Origin: Halomonas meridiana
Lineage (GTDB): Bacteria; Pseudomonadota; Gammaproteobacteria; Pseudomonadales; Halomonadaceae
Length of the DNA stretch: 64,000 nucleotides
Direction: 5' to 3'
Assembly: GCF_009846525.1 (NCBI RefSeq)
Contig: NZ_CP024621.1
Location: 2,914,001 to 2,978,000, forward strand
This document shows, piece by piece, positions 40,560 through 48,542 of this stretch. Within the stretch, counting starts at the first letter, position 1, and each line of letters begins with the position of its first letter. The notes under the pieces are model-generated. The model saw only the letters and a list, made by a program, of their open reading frames with translations, made no database searches and was not told the DNA's origin. Position numbers and translations under genes: made by a program.

Positions 40560-41603
40560 ATGCGCGTACTGGGCATTGAAACGTCTTGCGACGAAACCGG
40601 CGTCGCCATTTACGATACCGCGTTTACCGGTGGGCGCGGCCTGCTGGCCGATGCGCTGTATAGCCAAATCGCCATGCATGCGGAGTACGGCGGCGTCGTG
40701 CCGGAGCTGGCCTCCCGAGATCACACCCGCAAGTTGCTGCCGTTGATCGAGCAAGTACTAAAAGACGCCCAGCTCACCCGCCAAGACCTGGACGGTATCG
40801 CTTACACTGCCGGACCGGGCCTCGTCGGCGCCCTGATGGTGGGTGCCAGCACTGCCCACGGCATGGCCAAAGCGCTGAACATACCGGTGCTGGGCGTTCA
40901 CCACATGGAGGGCCACCTGCTGGCCCCCATGCTGGAAGACGATGCCCCCGAATTCCCGTTCGTCGCTCTTCTGGTCTCGGGCGGTCATACCCAGTTGGTG
41001 GAGGTACAAGGATTAGGGCATTACCAACTGCTGGGTGAATCGGTGGATGACGCGGCAGGAGAAGCCTTCGACAAAGCCGCCAAGATGCTTGGCCTTGCCT
41101 ATCCTGGCGGCCCGCTGGTGGCCAAACTCGCCGAACAGGGCGACCCGAAACGGTTTCGTTTTCCGCGCCCGATGACCGACCGTCCGGGCTTGGACTTCAG
41201 TTTCTCTGGTCTCAAAACCCATACGCTAACGGCGATTCGCCAGCTAGAAGCCGCAGGTGAGCTGGATGAACAGTCGAAAGCCGATATTGCACGGGCCTTT
41301 GAAGAGGCCGTGGTGGATACGCTGGTGATCAAATGTCGCCGTGCGCTCGATCAAACCGGCCTAAAGCGCATCGTGATGGCAGGTGGCGTGAGCGCCAACA
41401 CCCGCCTGCGTGAACGGCTAGCGTTGGAGACTCAAAAGCGCCAAGCCCGCGCTTATTACCCTCGCGGGCGTTTTTGTACCGACAACGGCGCCATGATTGC
41501 CTATGTCGGGGCGCAGCGCTTGGCGGCAGGCGAGCGGGATGACAACGGCGTGATGCAGGCCACGCCCCGATGGCCGTTGGATACCTTGAACGCCCCCGAT
41601 TAA
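40560..41603 (+). CDS. tsaD: tRNA N6-threonylcarbamoyladenosine transferase subunit TsaD
   Basis: A 347-residue ATPase-fold protein that transfers the threonylcarbamoyl group to A37 of ANN-reading tRNAs with TsaB and TsaE. It opens [19 protein letters not shown], binds metal through [11 protein letters not shown], and shows [14 protein letters not shown] and [14 protein letters not shown]. It is divergent from rpsU, the same arrangement as in many gammaproteobacteria. It is followed by the convergent plsY. Confidence 0.97.
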   Translation: MRVLGIETSCDETGVAIYDTAFTGGRGLLADALYSQIAMHAEYGGVVPELASRDHTRKLLPLIEQVLKDAQLTRQDLDGIAYTAGPGLVGALMVGASTAHGMAKALNIPVLGVHHMEGHLLAPMLEDDAPEFPFVALLVSGGHTQLVEVQGLGHYQLLGESVDDAAGEAFDKAAKMLGLAYPGGPLVAKLAEQGDPKRFRFPRPMTDRPGLDFSFSGLKTHTLTAIRQLEAAGELDEQSKADIARAFEEAVVDTLVIKCRRALDQTGLKRIVMAGGVSANTRLRERLALETQKRQARAYYPRGRFCTDNGAMIAYVGAQRLAAGERDDNGVMQATPRWPLDTLNAPD

Positions 41604-41612
41604 TCGCCGCGC

Positions 41613-42182
41613 CTACCCACGCAGGTGCGGCTCGTCCCCTCGGCGCAAGCGGCGAATATTGAGGCCGTGTCGAGCCAGCACCAGTAGGCTAAAGCCCCCT
41701 ACGACACTCACGTAACCGGGAGCCAGCCAGAGGCACAGCAGCGGCGCCAGCAGCGCACAGGCAAGCGATGCCGCTGCGGCAGTGCGCAGCCGCCACGCAA
41801 GCAGCGTCCAACCGAGCGCCGTCAGCAGCGCCACGCTGGGCACCAGCACCAGCAGCACGCCAAACGCACTGGACACCGACTTTCCCCCGCGAAAGCCATA
41901 CCAAAGGGGGTAGCTATGCCCCAGCAGCACGGCGAGCCCCACGACTCCCTGGAGCCATACCGGCAGCGTTAGCCACTTGGCCGCCAGCACTGCGGGCACG
42001 CCTTTTAGCGCATCCAGCAGCAGCGTGGCGGCGGCCAGTCGCGGGCCATACAGGCGCAGTACGTTGGAAAACCCTGGGTTGTAGGAGCCACAAAACCGAG
42101 GATCGTCGACACCTGCCCAGCGGCACACGCTCACTGCCGCCAGCCAACTGCCGCTCAAGTAGCCGATCACTATCCATATCAT
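41613..42182 (-). CDS. plsY: Glycerol-3-phosphate acyltransferase PlsY
   Basis: A 189-residue membrane enzyme that acylates glycerol-3-phosphate from acyl-phosphate, the first step of phospholipid synthesis. Five to seven helices are visible. The family motifs are present but altered: motif 1 is GYLSGSWLAA, motif 2 reads GSYNPGFSNVLRLYG instead of the usual GSGNxGATNxLR, and motif 3 reads GHSYPLWYGFRGGKSVSS instead of GGKGVAT. Position between tsaD and folB is typical for plsY, so I am confident about the family, less about full activity. Confidence 0.88.
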   Translation of the reverse strand: MIWIVIGYLSGSWLAAVSVCRWAGVDDPRFCGSYNPGFSNVLRLYGPRLAAATLLLDALKGVPAVLAAKWLTLPVWLQGVVGLAVLLGHSYPLWYGFRGGKSVSSAFGVLLVLVPSVALLTALGWTLLAWRLRTAAAASLACALLAPLLCLWLAPGYVSVVGGFSLLVLARHGLNIRRLRRGDEPHLRG

Positions 42183-42284
42183 GGCCTGCCCACCCTGGCA
42201 TTGGCGGCCAACGCCGCTGCCTTACTGTCGTTTCTGGTCATCCTCAAGTACAATCGCCCGCTTGTTGACCCTGGGGGAAGGCCT

Positions 42285-42665
42285 GTGGACCGCATTTTGA
42301 TCGAAGCACTCACCGTAGACACCGTCATCGGTGTGTACGACTGGGAACGCACGATAACGCAATCGCTGAGCCTGGATCTATCGCTGGCAACGGACATTCG
42401 GCCCGCAGCCGCCACGGATGATTTACGCTTGACGCTGGATTATGCCGCGATCTGCCAACGAATCCAGCAGTTCGCCGACGAGCATCAGTTTGCCCTGGTG
42501 GAAACCTTCGCGGAGCGTCTCGCGGCCTGCTTGCAACATGAATTCCCGATTCGCTGGCTGCGCATGACCGTCCGCAAGCCCGGTGCCGTCCCTCAAGCGG
42601 CCAGCGTCGGACTGGAAATCACCCGCGGCACGCTGCCGGAGGCCACGCAGGACACGACGTTATGA
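42285..42665 (+). CDS. folB: Dihydroneopterin aldolase
   Basis: A 126-residue enzyme of folate synthesis that cleaves dihydroneopterin. The GTG at 42285 was chosen because GGGGGAAGG stands just upstream and the product then begins MDRILIEALTVDTVIGVYDWER, a family start. Later motifs are LTLDYAAICQRI and LVETFAERLAA, with the catalytic Glu and Lys regions. Its stop overlaps the folK start (ATGA), so both are translated together. Confidence 0.94.
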   Translation: MDRILIEALTVDTVIGVYDWERTITQSLSLDLSLATDIRPAAATDDLRLTLDYAAICQRIQQFADEHQFALVETFAERLAACLQHEFPIRWLRMTVRKPGAVPQAASVGLEITRGTLPEATQDTTL

Positions 42666-43207
42666 ATCTGGTGACCCTGAGCCTGGGCAGCAACATCGAC
42701 CCCGACACCCATATCCGGCTCTGTCTGGATGCCCTGGAAGAGACGTTTGGCCCGCTGCAGATTTCGCGAATTTTTGAAAGCGAGCCGGTAGGCTTTAAAG
42801 ATAGCCGTAACTTCTACAACCTGGTGGTCGCATTTTACAGTGATTGGTCGGTGAGCGACCTCCAAGCGTGGTCCAAAGCGCTCGAAATTGCCCACGGCCG
42901 AACGCCAGACATGAAGAAGTGCAGCCCCCGCGCGCTGGATATCGATTTACTGACCGTCGGCGATGCCTGCGGGATCATCGATGATGTCACCCTGCCCCGC
43001 GGGGAGATCACCCGCAATGCCTTCGTGCTTCAGCCACTGGCCGAGCTACTACCCAACACGCGTCACCCCGCCTGCCACACCTCCTATGCCACGCTTTGGA
43101 AACGCTTCGCGTTGGGCGACCAGCGCCTTTGGCCCATTGATTTTCACTGGCGGGGCCGCTGGATTTCCCAAGCCGACCCGCAGCTTCGTGCGGCCATAGC
43201 GCGCTAG
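42662..43207 (+). CDS. folK: Hydroxymethyl-dihydropterin pyrophosphokinase
   Basis: A 181-residue enzyme that pyrophosphorylates 6-hydroxymethyl-dihydropterin for folate synthesis. It shows the LSLGSNIDP start, the metal-binding [10 protein letters not shown] and [19 protein letters not shown]. It overlaps folB by four bases and is convergent with cca, also overlapping by four bases. Confidence 0.95.
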   Translation: MNLVTLSLGSNIDPDTHIRLCLDALEETFGPLQISRIFESEPVGFKDSRNFYNLVVAFYSDWSVSDLQAWSKALEIAHGRTPDMKKCSPRALDIDLLTVGDACGIIDDVTLPRGEITRNAFVLQPLAELLPNTRHPACHTSYATLWKRFALGDQRLWPIDFHWRGRWISQADPQLRAAIAR

Positions 43208-44340
43208 TGCGACGCCCTTTCGCCTAGCGCACCTGCCACCGCCCTCTGGCGATACTGGCGCAGCGCATCTCCCAAAGCGGCACCACGGTACCCTTCACCG
43301 AGCAGCGCCTGGGGGCTCACTGCCTGGGCTGCCTGCCATGCCGCCTCCAGCAGGGCTTGGTACTCAGGAGCCAAACGGCCGACGAGCTGCAACTGCGCAG
43401 CGACTTGCGCAGGTTTGCGCCAGCCATCCAAGCGCTCCAACCAGTGCAGCACTCGCTCATCGTTGAGCGGTGCATCGAGCAGCGCTGTCGTCAGCGCGGT
43501 ATGGCGAGCTAACTGCGCCACCGCGTTGGGCAGCCGCAGCCTGCCCGCTAACGCGTCGCGCTGCTCGTCACTGAGCACCGAGACCAGCAGCGCATAGCGC
43601 CAGTGGGCAAGCGCGGGTGAAGAGGTCTCAGGCGCGCTGGCTAGCGCGTCGAGGGCAGCGGCCAAGGTGTCGTCATCGTCAAGTTCCGGCCACCAAGTGG
43701 CGAGCGCCTGGCACTCGTTTAGCGTCGTGAAATAGCGCTCTGGATTGGGTTCTCCCAGCGCTTTTTCGGTCTCTACCCACACTCGCTCTGCGGCTAGGTG
43801 GCCAAGTTCGCCGCTGCCGCTGACGTGGCGCATCAGCGCGTGGGTGTCTGGGGCGATGGTAAAGCCCAGATGCGCATAGCGGGCTAAAAAGCGCGCAGTG
43901 CGCAGCACCCGCAGCGGATCTTCGCTGAAGGCAGGCGATACGTGGCGTAAAAGTCGCTGCCGGATATCCTGCTGGCCGTGAAACGGGTCCGTCAGTTCCC
44001 CCTCGGGCCCCTGGGCAATGGCATTGATCGTCAAGTCACGCCGGGAGAGATCCTCCTCCAGCGTTACATCCGGGCTGGCATACACTTCGAACCCCCCGTA
44101 GCCGTGCCCGGATTTCCGCTCGGTGCGCGCCAGTGCATACTCTTCTGAGGTATGGGGATGCAAAAAAACTGGAAAGTCGCGACCTACGGGCTTGAAGCCC
44201 CGCTGGCGCATGTCGTCCGGCGTTGCTCCCACCACGACCCAGTCGTGATCGACCACCGGCCAGCCCAGCAGCGCATCCCGCACCGCGCCGCCTACGCGGT
44301 ATACCGACAACCCTTGGGTGAGCGCATCCTGTTGAAACAC
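43204..44340 (-). CDS. cca: CCA tRNA nucleotidyltransferase
   Basis: A 378-residue enzyme that adds or repairs the CCA end of tRNAs. It starts with a GTG directly after the apaH stop, with GGAGG seven bases upstream. Motifs: [51 protein letters not shown] and the [11 protein letters not shown] helix. The C-terminal part lacks the HD phosphohydrolase motif of E. coli Cca, so this is the shorter form. It is the last gene of the lptD operon. Confidence 0.95.
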   Translation of the reverse strand: MFQQDALTQGLSVYRVGGAVRDALLGWPVVDHDWVVVGATPDDMRQRGFKPVGRDFPVFLHPHTSEEYALARTERKSGHGYGGFEVYASPDVTLEEDLSRRDLTINAIAQGPEGELTDPFHGQQDIRQRLLRHVSPAFSEDPLRVLRTARFLARYAHLGFTIAPDTHALMRHVSGSGELGHLAAERVWVETEKALGEPNPERYFTTLNECQALATWWPELDDDDTLAAALDALASAPETSSPALAHWRYALLVSVLSDEQRDALAGRLRLPNAVAQLARHTALTTALLDAPLNDERVLHWLERLDGWRKPAQVAAQLQLVGRLAPEYQALLEAAWQAAQAVSPQALLGEGYRGAALGDALRQYRQRAVAGALGERASH

Positions 44341-45156
44341 TTAACGACCTCCTTGCTGGCTAGGGACGCGGGTGCGCTCGCCGGTCTCCAAGTTCATCGC
44401 CGTCAAGGCCCCGCCCCATACGCAGCCGGTATCCAATCCCTCGACGTTGACCTTGGCGTGGGGAGTGCGCCCTTCCAGCGCGGCCCAGTGGCCAAACAGA
44501 AGGCGCAGATCATCCTGGCGTGGAAACTGAAACCAGGGAGCGAACCCTTCAGGGGCGCTATCGAGTCCCTCTTTGGCCGCAAAATCGAGGCGCTCCTCGG
44601 CGTCGATGAAGCGCATCCGGGTCAACACATTGACGATACAGCGCAGGCGATCCATACCTTCCAAGTCGTCCCGAAAACGGTCCGGCTGATTGCCGAAAAG
44701 CTGGCTTAAAAATGCGCCTGAGTGCTCGCTTTGCAGCGCCGACTGCACTTCACCGCTTAGCGTCAGCGCCTGTTCGGCACTCCAACTGGGCAGCAGTCCG
44801 GCATGGGCCATAAGCGTATTGCCCTCATGCACGACCAGGGGCTGGCTCTGCAGCCAATCCAGCAGCGACTCCCGCTGGGAGGAGGCCAGAATATCGTCCA
44901 AGGTATCATTCTTTTTCAACTTGCCGCCCCCACGAGCCACCACCAGCAGGTGAAAATCGTGGTTCCCCAGCACGCAGCGCACGGCGCTACCGAGGGCCTG
45001 AGCTTCTTGCAAGCAGGCAAGCGAACCGGGGCCTCGATTGATCACATCGCCCACCAGCCAGAGCGTGTCGTGGGTGGGGCTGAAATTCACAGCGTCCAGT
45101 AGGCGAACAAACTCGGCATGGCAGCCGTGCAGGTCGCCTATGACATAGGTACTCAT
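44341..45156 (-). CDS. apaH: Symmetrical diadenosine tetraphosphatase
   Basis: A 271-residue metallophosphatase that splits Ap4A into two ADP. The metal motifs GDLHGC, GDVINRGPGS and GNHD are all present, with HAGLLPSW and FGHWAALEG later. The ATG at 45156 is preferred, with GGGA about 6 bases upstream. The ATG at 45162 overlaps that site. It is followed directly by cca and preceded by apaG. Confidence 0.96.
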   Translation of the reverse strand: MSTYVIGDLHGCHAEFVRLLDAVNFSPTHDTLWLVGDVINRGPGSLACLQEAQALGSAVRCVLGNHDFHLLVVARGGGKLKKNDTLDDILASSQRESLLDWLQSQPLVVHEGNTLMAHAGLLPSWSAEQALTLSGEVQSALQSEHSGAFLSQLFGNQPDRFRDDLEGMDRLRCIVNVLTRMRFIDAEERLDFAAKEGLDSAPEGFAPWFQFPRQDDLRLLFGHWAALEGRTPHAKVNVEGLDTGCVWGGALTAMNLETGERTRVPSQQGGR

Positions 45157-45178
45157 GGGCATTCCCGACTAACAGAGT

Positions 45179-45556
45179 TCAGTGCAGTTGACGCGGCACC
45201 GCCAAACGAAACGGCGCAATGGGCACATCGAAGGCGCGCTGCGTGTAAGTATTGAGTAGCGTATAGGCACCTTCCATCACCCCGACCGGCGTTTGCAGAA
45301 TCGCCCGACTGGTGTAGCGAAAACGCTGACCAGGGCCAATCAGCGGCTGCTGGCCCACCACGCCTTTGCCACGCACCTCTTGGCTATCGCCGCTGCCTTG
45401 AGTGATCTTCCAGTAACGCGCCATTAGCTGCACGCTGTGCGGGCTTTGATTATGGACCGTTACGGTGTAGCTAAACACGTAGCGGGATTCGCTGTCGCTC
45501 GACTCTGCATCACGAAATTCGGGCGTGACGCTGACCTCGATCTCCAAGCCACTCAC
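45179..45556 (-). CDS. apaG: ApaG protein
   Basis: A 125-residue protein of the ApaG/DUF525 family with an immunoglobulin-like fold ([31 protein letters not shown] and [11 protein letters not shown]). It may bind pyrophosphate compounds, but its role is not settled. Its start overlaps the rsmA stop by four bases. It sits in the conserved rsmA-apaG-apaH order. Confidence 0.96.
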   Translation of the reverse strand: MSGLEIEVSVTPEFRDAESSDSESRYVFSYTVTVHNQSPHSVQLMARYWKITQGSGDSQEVRGKGVVGQQPLIGPGQRFRYTSRAILQTPVGVMEGAYTLLNTYTQRAFDVPIAPFRLAVPRQLH

Positions 45557-46395
45557 GCCTCGTCGCCCCCCTGGTTGCCGTCGTCCGCAGTGGCCGCCTC
45601 GTTGGCCGCGACCTGATTGGCGATGGTGACGTACTCCGCCACCGTCAGGGTTTGCGGGCGTCGCGCCGGGTCGATGCCCAACGCTTCCAGCGTCTCGGCG
45701 CTGACTCGCCCTTTCAGGTTATTGCGCAGGGTCTTACGCCGCTGCCCAAAGGCCAGCTTGACCAGTTCGAACAGCAGGGCCGGATCATCGGCGGTGTGGG
45801 GCAGATGTTCATGGGGCGTGAGACGCACGATCGCGGAGTCCACCTTCGGGCGCGGCACGAAGGCCTCCGGCGGTACGATGAACAGCTGGTCCACTTGGCA
45901 GTAGTACTGCGCCATCACCGACAGGCGCCCCCAGTCGGTGCTACCCGGCTCGGCGGCCAGGCGCTCCACCACCTCTTTTTGCAGCATGAAGTGCATATCG
46001 GCAATGGCGTTACCCATGCTTAGAAGGTGCACGATCAGCGGTGTCGAGATGTTGTAAGGCAGGTTGCCCACCACCCTCAGCGCCGGGCCATCGCCCTTGA
46101 GCTCGGCAAAATCGAACTTCAGCGCGTCGCCTTCATGAATCACGAACTCAGGGTAGTTAAAAAACTGCACCCGCAGGCCTGGAATCAGATCACGGTCCAG
46201 CTCGATCACCTCCAGCTTCCCCGCCGCTTCCAGCAGCGGCGCCGTCAGTGCACCTTGCCCGGGGCCAATTTCGACGAGACGGTCGCCTTCGCGTGGCCCG
46301 ATGGCGCGGACGATACGCGAAATGATGCCGAGGTCACGCAGAAAGTTTTGACCGAAGCGTTTACGAGCACGGTGCTGCTGAGGCACTTGAGACAT
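45553..46395 (-). CDS. rsmA: 16S rRNA dimethyladenosine transferase (KsgA)
   Basis: A 280-residue methyltransferase that dimethylates two adjacent adenines near the 3' end of 16S rRNA. Motifs: [24 protein letters not shown] (SAM-binding motif I) and [13 protein letters not shown] (motif IV with the catalytic NLPY). It lies between pdxA and apaG. Confidence 0.97.
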   Translation of the reverse strand: MSQVPQQHRARKRFGQNFLRDLGIISRIVRAIGPREGDRLVEIGPGQGALTAPLLEAAGKLEVIELDRDLIPGLRVQFFNYPEFVIHEGDALKFDFAELKGDGPALRVVGNLPYNISTPLIVHLLSMGNAIADMHFMLQKEVVERLAAEPGSTDWGRLSVMAQYYCQVDQLFIVPPEAFVPRPKVDSAIVRLTPHEHLPHTADDPALLFELVKLAFGQRRKTLRNNLKGRVSAETLEALGIDPARRPQTLTVAEYVTIANQVAANEAATADDGNQGGDEA

Positions 46396-46421
46396 CTAAC
46401 AGTGTTCCTTGGAGGGTTGAT

Positions 46422-47465
46422 TCATGAAGCGGCCAGGGAGCTGGCACGCTGAGCAGCAAGGCGCTGCGCGAGGGCAAGCGCGACGCCCAGACTATTGGGG
46501 TCGGCAGTACCATGGCCCGCCAAATCCAGCGCGGTGCCGTGGTCCACCGAGGTACGCACCAGCGGCAGCCCCAGGGTAATGTTCGCGGCCTGACCAAAGC
46601 CGGCGTATTTTAGCACTGCCAAGCCCTGGTCGTGGTACATCGCCAGCACCGCATCGACTCCGGCTAGGTGACGCGGGGTGAACAGCGTATCGGCAGGCAG
46701 CGGCCCTTGGATATCCAGCCCGTCGGCACGCAGCGCGTCGAGGGCAGGAATAATAATATCCAGCTCTTCGCGCCCCAAATGCCCCTCTTCCCCCGCATGG
46801 GGGTTGAGGCCGCATACCGCAATGCACGGATGCGAGATGCCGAATTGGCGCCGCAGGTCAGCGGCCAGTAAGCGGCTGATCTGGGTGACCCGCTCAAACG
46901 TGATGGCATCGGCCACGTCACGCAGCGGCAGGTGAGTCGTCACCAGCGCCACGCGCAAATCGCCGCTGCCTTGCCACAGCGGGTTCTTGGCATGCAGCGC
47001 GGCATCGGTCGCCAGCAGCATCACTACGTCATCCACGCCGCAGGCATCGCGCAGCCACTCGGTATGGCCGGTGAAGTGGGGAAAGCCCCCTTCGATGATG
47101 ACCCCTTTATGTAGCGGCGCGGTGACCATCGCCGCGGCCTGCCCTGCTTGGCAGGCGTCTACGGCGATTTGCAGTGTCTCCAACACGTAGCTGGCATTGG
47201 CAGGATTGAGCACCCCAGGCGTGGCAGGCGCGCGCAGTGCGGCGGGCCACACCACCAAACGCCCTGGAGAGGATATATCCAAGCTACCCGGCGCGGCCTC
47301 GACGACCTCTACGGCCAGCCCGAGCAGCTCGGCGCGCTGGCGCAGCATCTGCGGGTCACCCACCGCCACCGTGTTGGCTAATTGCCCACGAGCGGCCAGC
47401 ATCAGCGTCAGCTCTGGCCCGATGCCCGCAGGCTCACCGGTGGTTAACAGCAGCGGCCGCGTCAT
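46422..47465 (-). CDS. pdxA: 4-hydroxythreonine-4-phosphate dehydrogenase
   Basis: A 347-residue enzyme of pyridoxal phosphate synthesis. It starts MTRPLLLTTGEPAGIGPEL, typical of the family, and shows the metal-binding region FTGHTEWLRDACG and CGLNPHAGEEGHLGREE. Its start overlaps the surA stop by one base. Confidence 0.97.
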   Translation of the reverse strand: MTRPLLLTTGEPAGIGPELTLMLAARGQLANTVAVGDPQMLRQRAELLGLAVEVVEAAPGSLDISSPGRLVVWPAALRAPATPGVLNPANASYVLETLQIAVDACQAGQAAAMVTAPLHKGVIIEGGFPHFTGHTEWLRDACGVDDVVMLLATDAALHAKNPLWQGSGDLRVALVTTHLPLRDVADAITFERVTQISRLLAADLRRQFGISHPCIAVCGLNPHAGEEGHLGREELDIIIPALDALRADGLDIQGPLPADTLFTPRHLAGVDAVLAMYHDQGLAVLKYAGFGQAANITLGLPLVRTSVDHGTALDLAGHGTADPNSLGVALALAQRLAAQRASSLAAS

Positions 47466-48505
47466 TAGAGACGAATATCCACGAAGGCCTGTTCGCGAAT
47501 TTCACGCTGCCAGGTTTGCAGCTCTTCGTTGGCACGACGCTGGAAAATCGCTTGGCGCACCTGCTCACGACGGCTCTCTTCGGTCACGTCCTGGCGGCGA
47601 CGCTCCAGCACTTCGATGACGTGATAGCCGAACTGAGAGCGTACTGGCTCGGAGAGCTGGTTCGGGCTGAGAGACGTCATGGCTTCTTCGAACGCAGGCA
47701 CCGTTTGGCCAGGGCGCACCCAGCCCAGGTCGCCGCCGTTCATGGCGCTACCACGGTCGTCGCTGTACTCGCGGGCCACCGACGCGAAGTCTGCGCCCTG
47801 CTGCAAACGCTGGCGAGCCTCTTCTGCGCGGGCGCGGGCTTGGTTCTCGTTACGCGTAGGCGTCAGCTCCACCAGCACGTGGCGGGCACGGGTCTCTTCG
47901 ATAAACGCCTGCCCCTGCTGCTGGCTTGGCTGCTGGCTCAGGAAACGCTCCACATCGCGGTCGGAAACCGTGACGCGCTGGCTAATCTGGCGCTGCTGTA
48001 CCTGGCGCATCAGCATTTCGCGGCGTACGTCTTCGCGCACGTCGGCCAGGGTAATGCCGTCGGCTTCTACCGCATCGGCAAACTGGTCCAACGTCATGTT
48101 GTTGGATTCGGCAATGCTGCGCAGCTGGCGGTTGAGTTCGGTGTCATCCACGCTCAGGTTGGCTTGGCGGGCCATCTGCAGCTGGATTTCATCCATGACC
48201 ATGCGCTCCAGCACCTGCTGGGCCAGCTGATTACGCGGCGGCAAATTGCCGCCCTGAGCCGCTGCTTGCTGCTCCACCTGGGCAATGCGGTCATCCAACT
48301 CACTGCGCATGATGACGCCATCATTGACGACTGCGACGACGCTATCCAACTGCTGACGCTGGGCCGACTCGAAATTTTGCGCATGAACGGTCAGCGGAAC
48401 CAGCGCCGCACCCGTGCCCAGGCAGAGCACCATCAGGCTGCCTGCGGACAGCTGGGTGGCTCGTTTCTTCAGCGCGCAGCTCAGCAAGGTCTTTCTGATC
48501 ATCAT
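47465..48505 (-). CDS. surA: Periplasmic chaperone SurA with one parvulin domain
   Basis: A 346-residue periplasmic chaperone that helps fold outer-membrane proteins such as LptD. A signal peptide (LSAGSLMVLCLGTGAALVPL, cleavage after VHAQ) is followed by the N-terminal chaperone region (LDSVVAVVNDGVIMRSELDD), one parvulin PPIase domain (ARHVLVELTPTRNENQ to FGYHVIEVLERR) and the C-terminal helix. E. coli SurA is about 428 residues and has two parvulin domains, so one is absent here. It is cotranscribed with lptD upstream and pdxA downstream. Confidence 0.94.
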   Translation of the reverse strand: MMIRKTLLSCALKKRATQLSAGSLMVLCLGTGAALVPLTVHAQNFESAQRQQLDSVVAVVNDGVIMRSELDDRIAQVEQQAAAQGGNLPPRNQLAQQVLERMVMDEIQLQMARQANLSVDDTELNRQLRSIAESNNMTLDQFADAVEADGITLADVREDVRREMLMRQVQQRQISQRVTVSDRDVERFLSQQPSQQQGQAFIEETRARHVLVELTPTRNENQARARAEEARQRLQQGADFASVAREYSDDRGSAMNGGDLGWVRPGQTVPAFEEAMTSLSPNQLSEPVRSQFGYHVIEVLERRRQDVTEESRREQVRQAIFQRRANEELQTWQREIREQAFVDIRL

Positions 48506-48542
48506 AAAAAGTCTCTTTCAGTCGCTATTTTAAAGTGGTCGT

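Noticed and set aside
42201-42284. Longer FolB start
   Set aside because: The frame is open further upstream, but the conserved protein starts at the GTG at 42285 with a strong ribosome-binding site.
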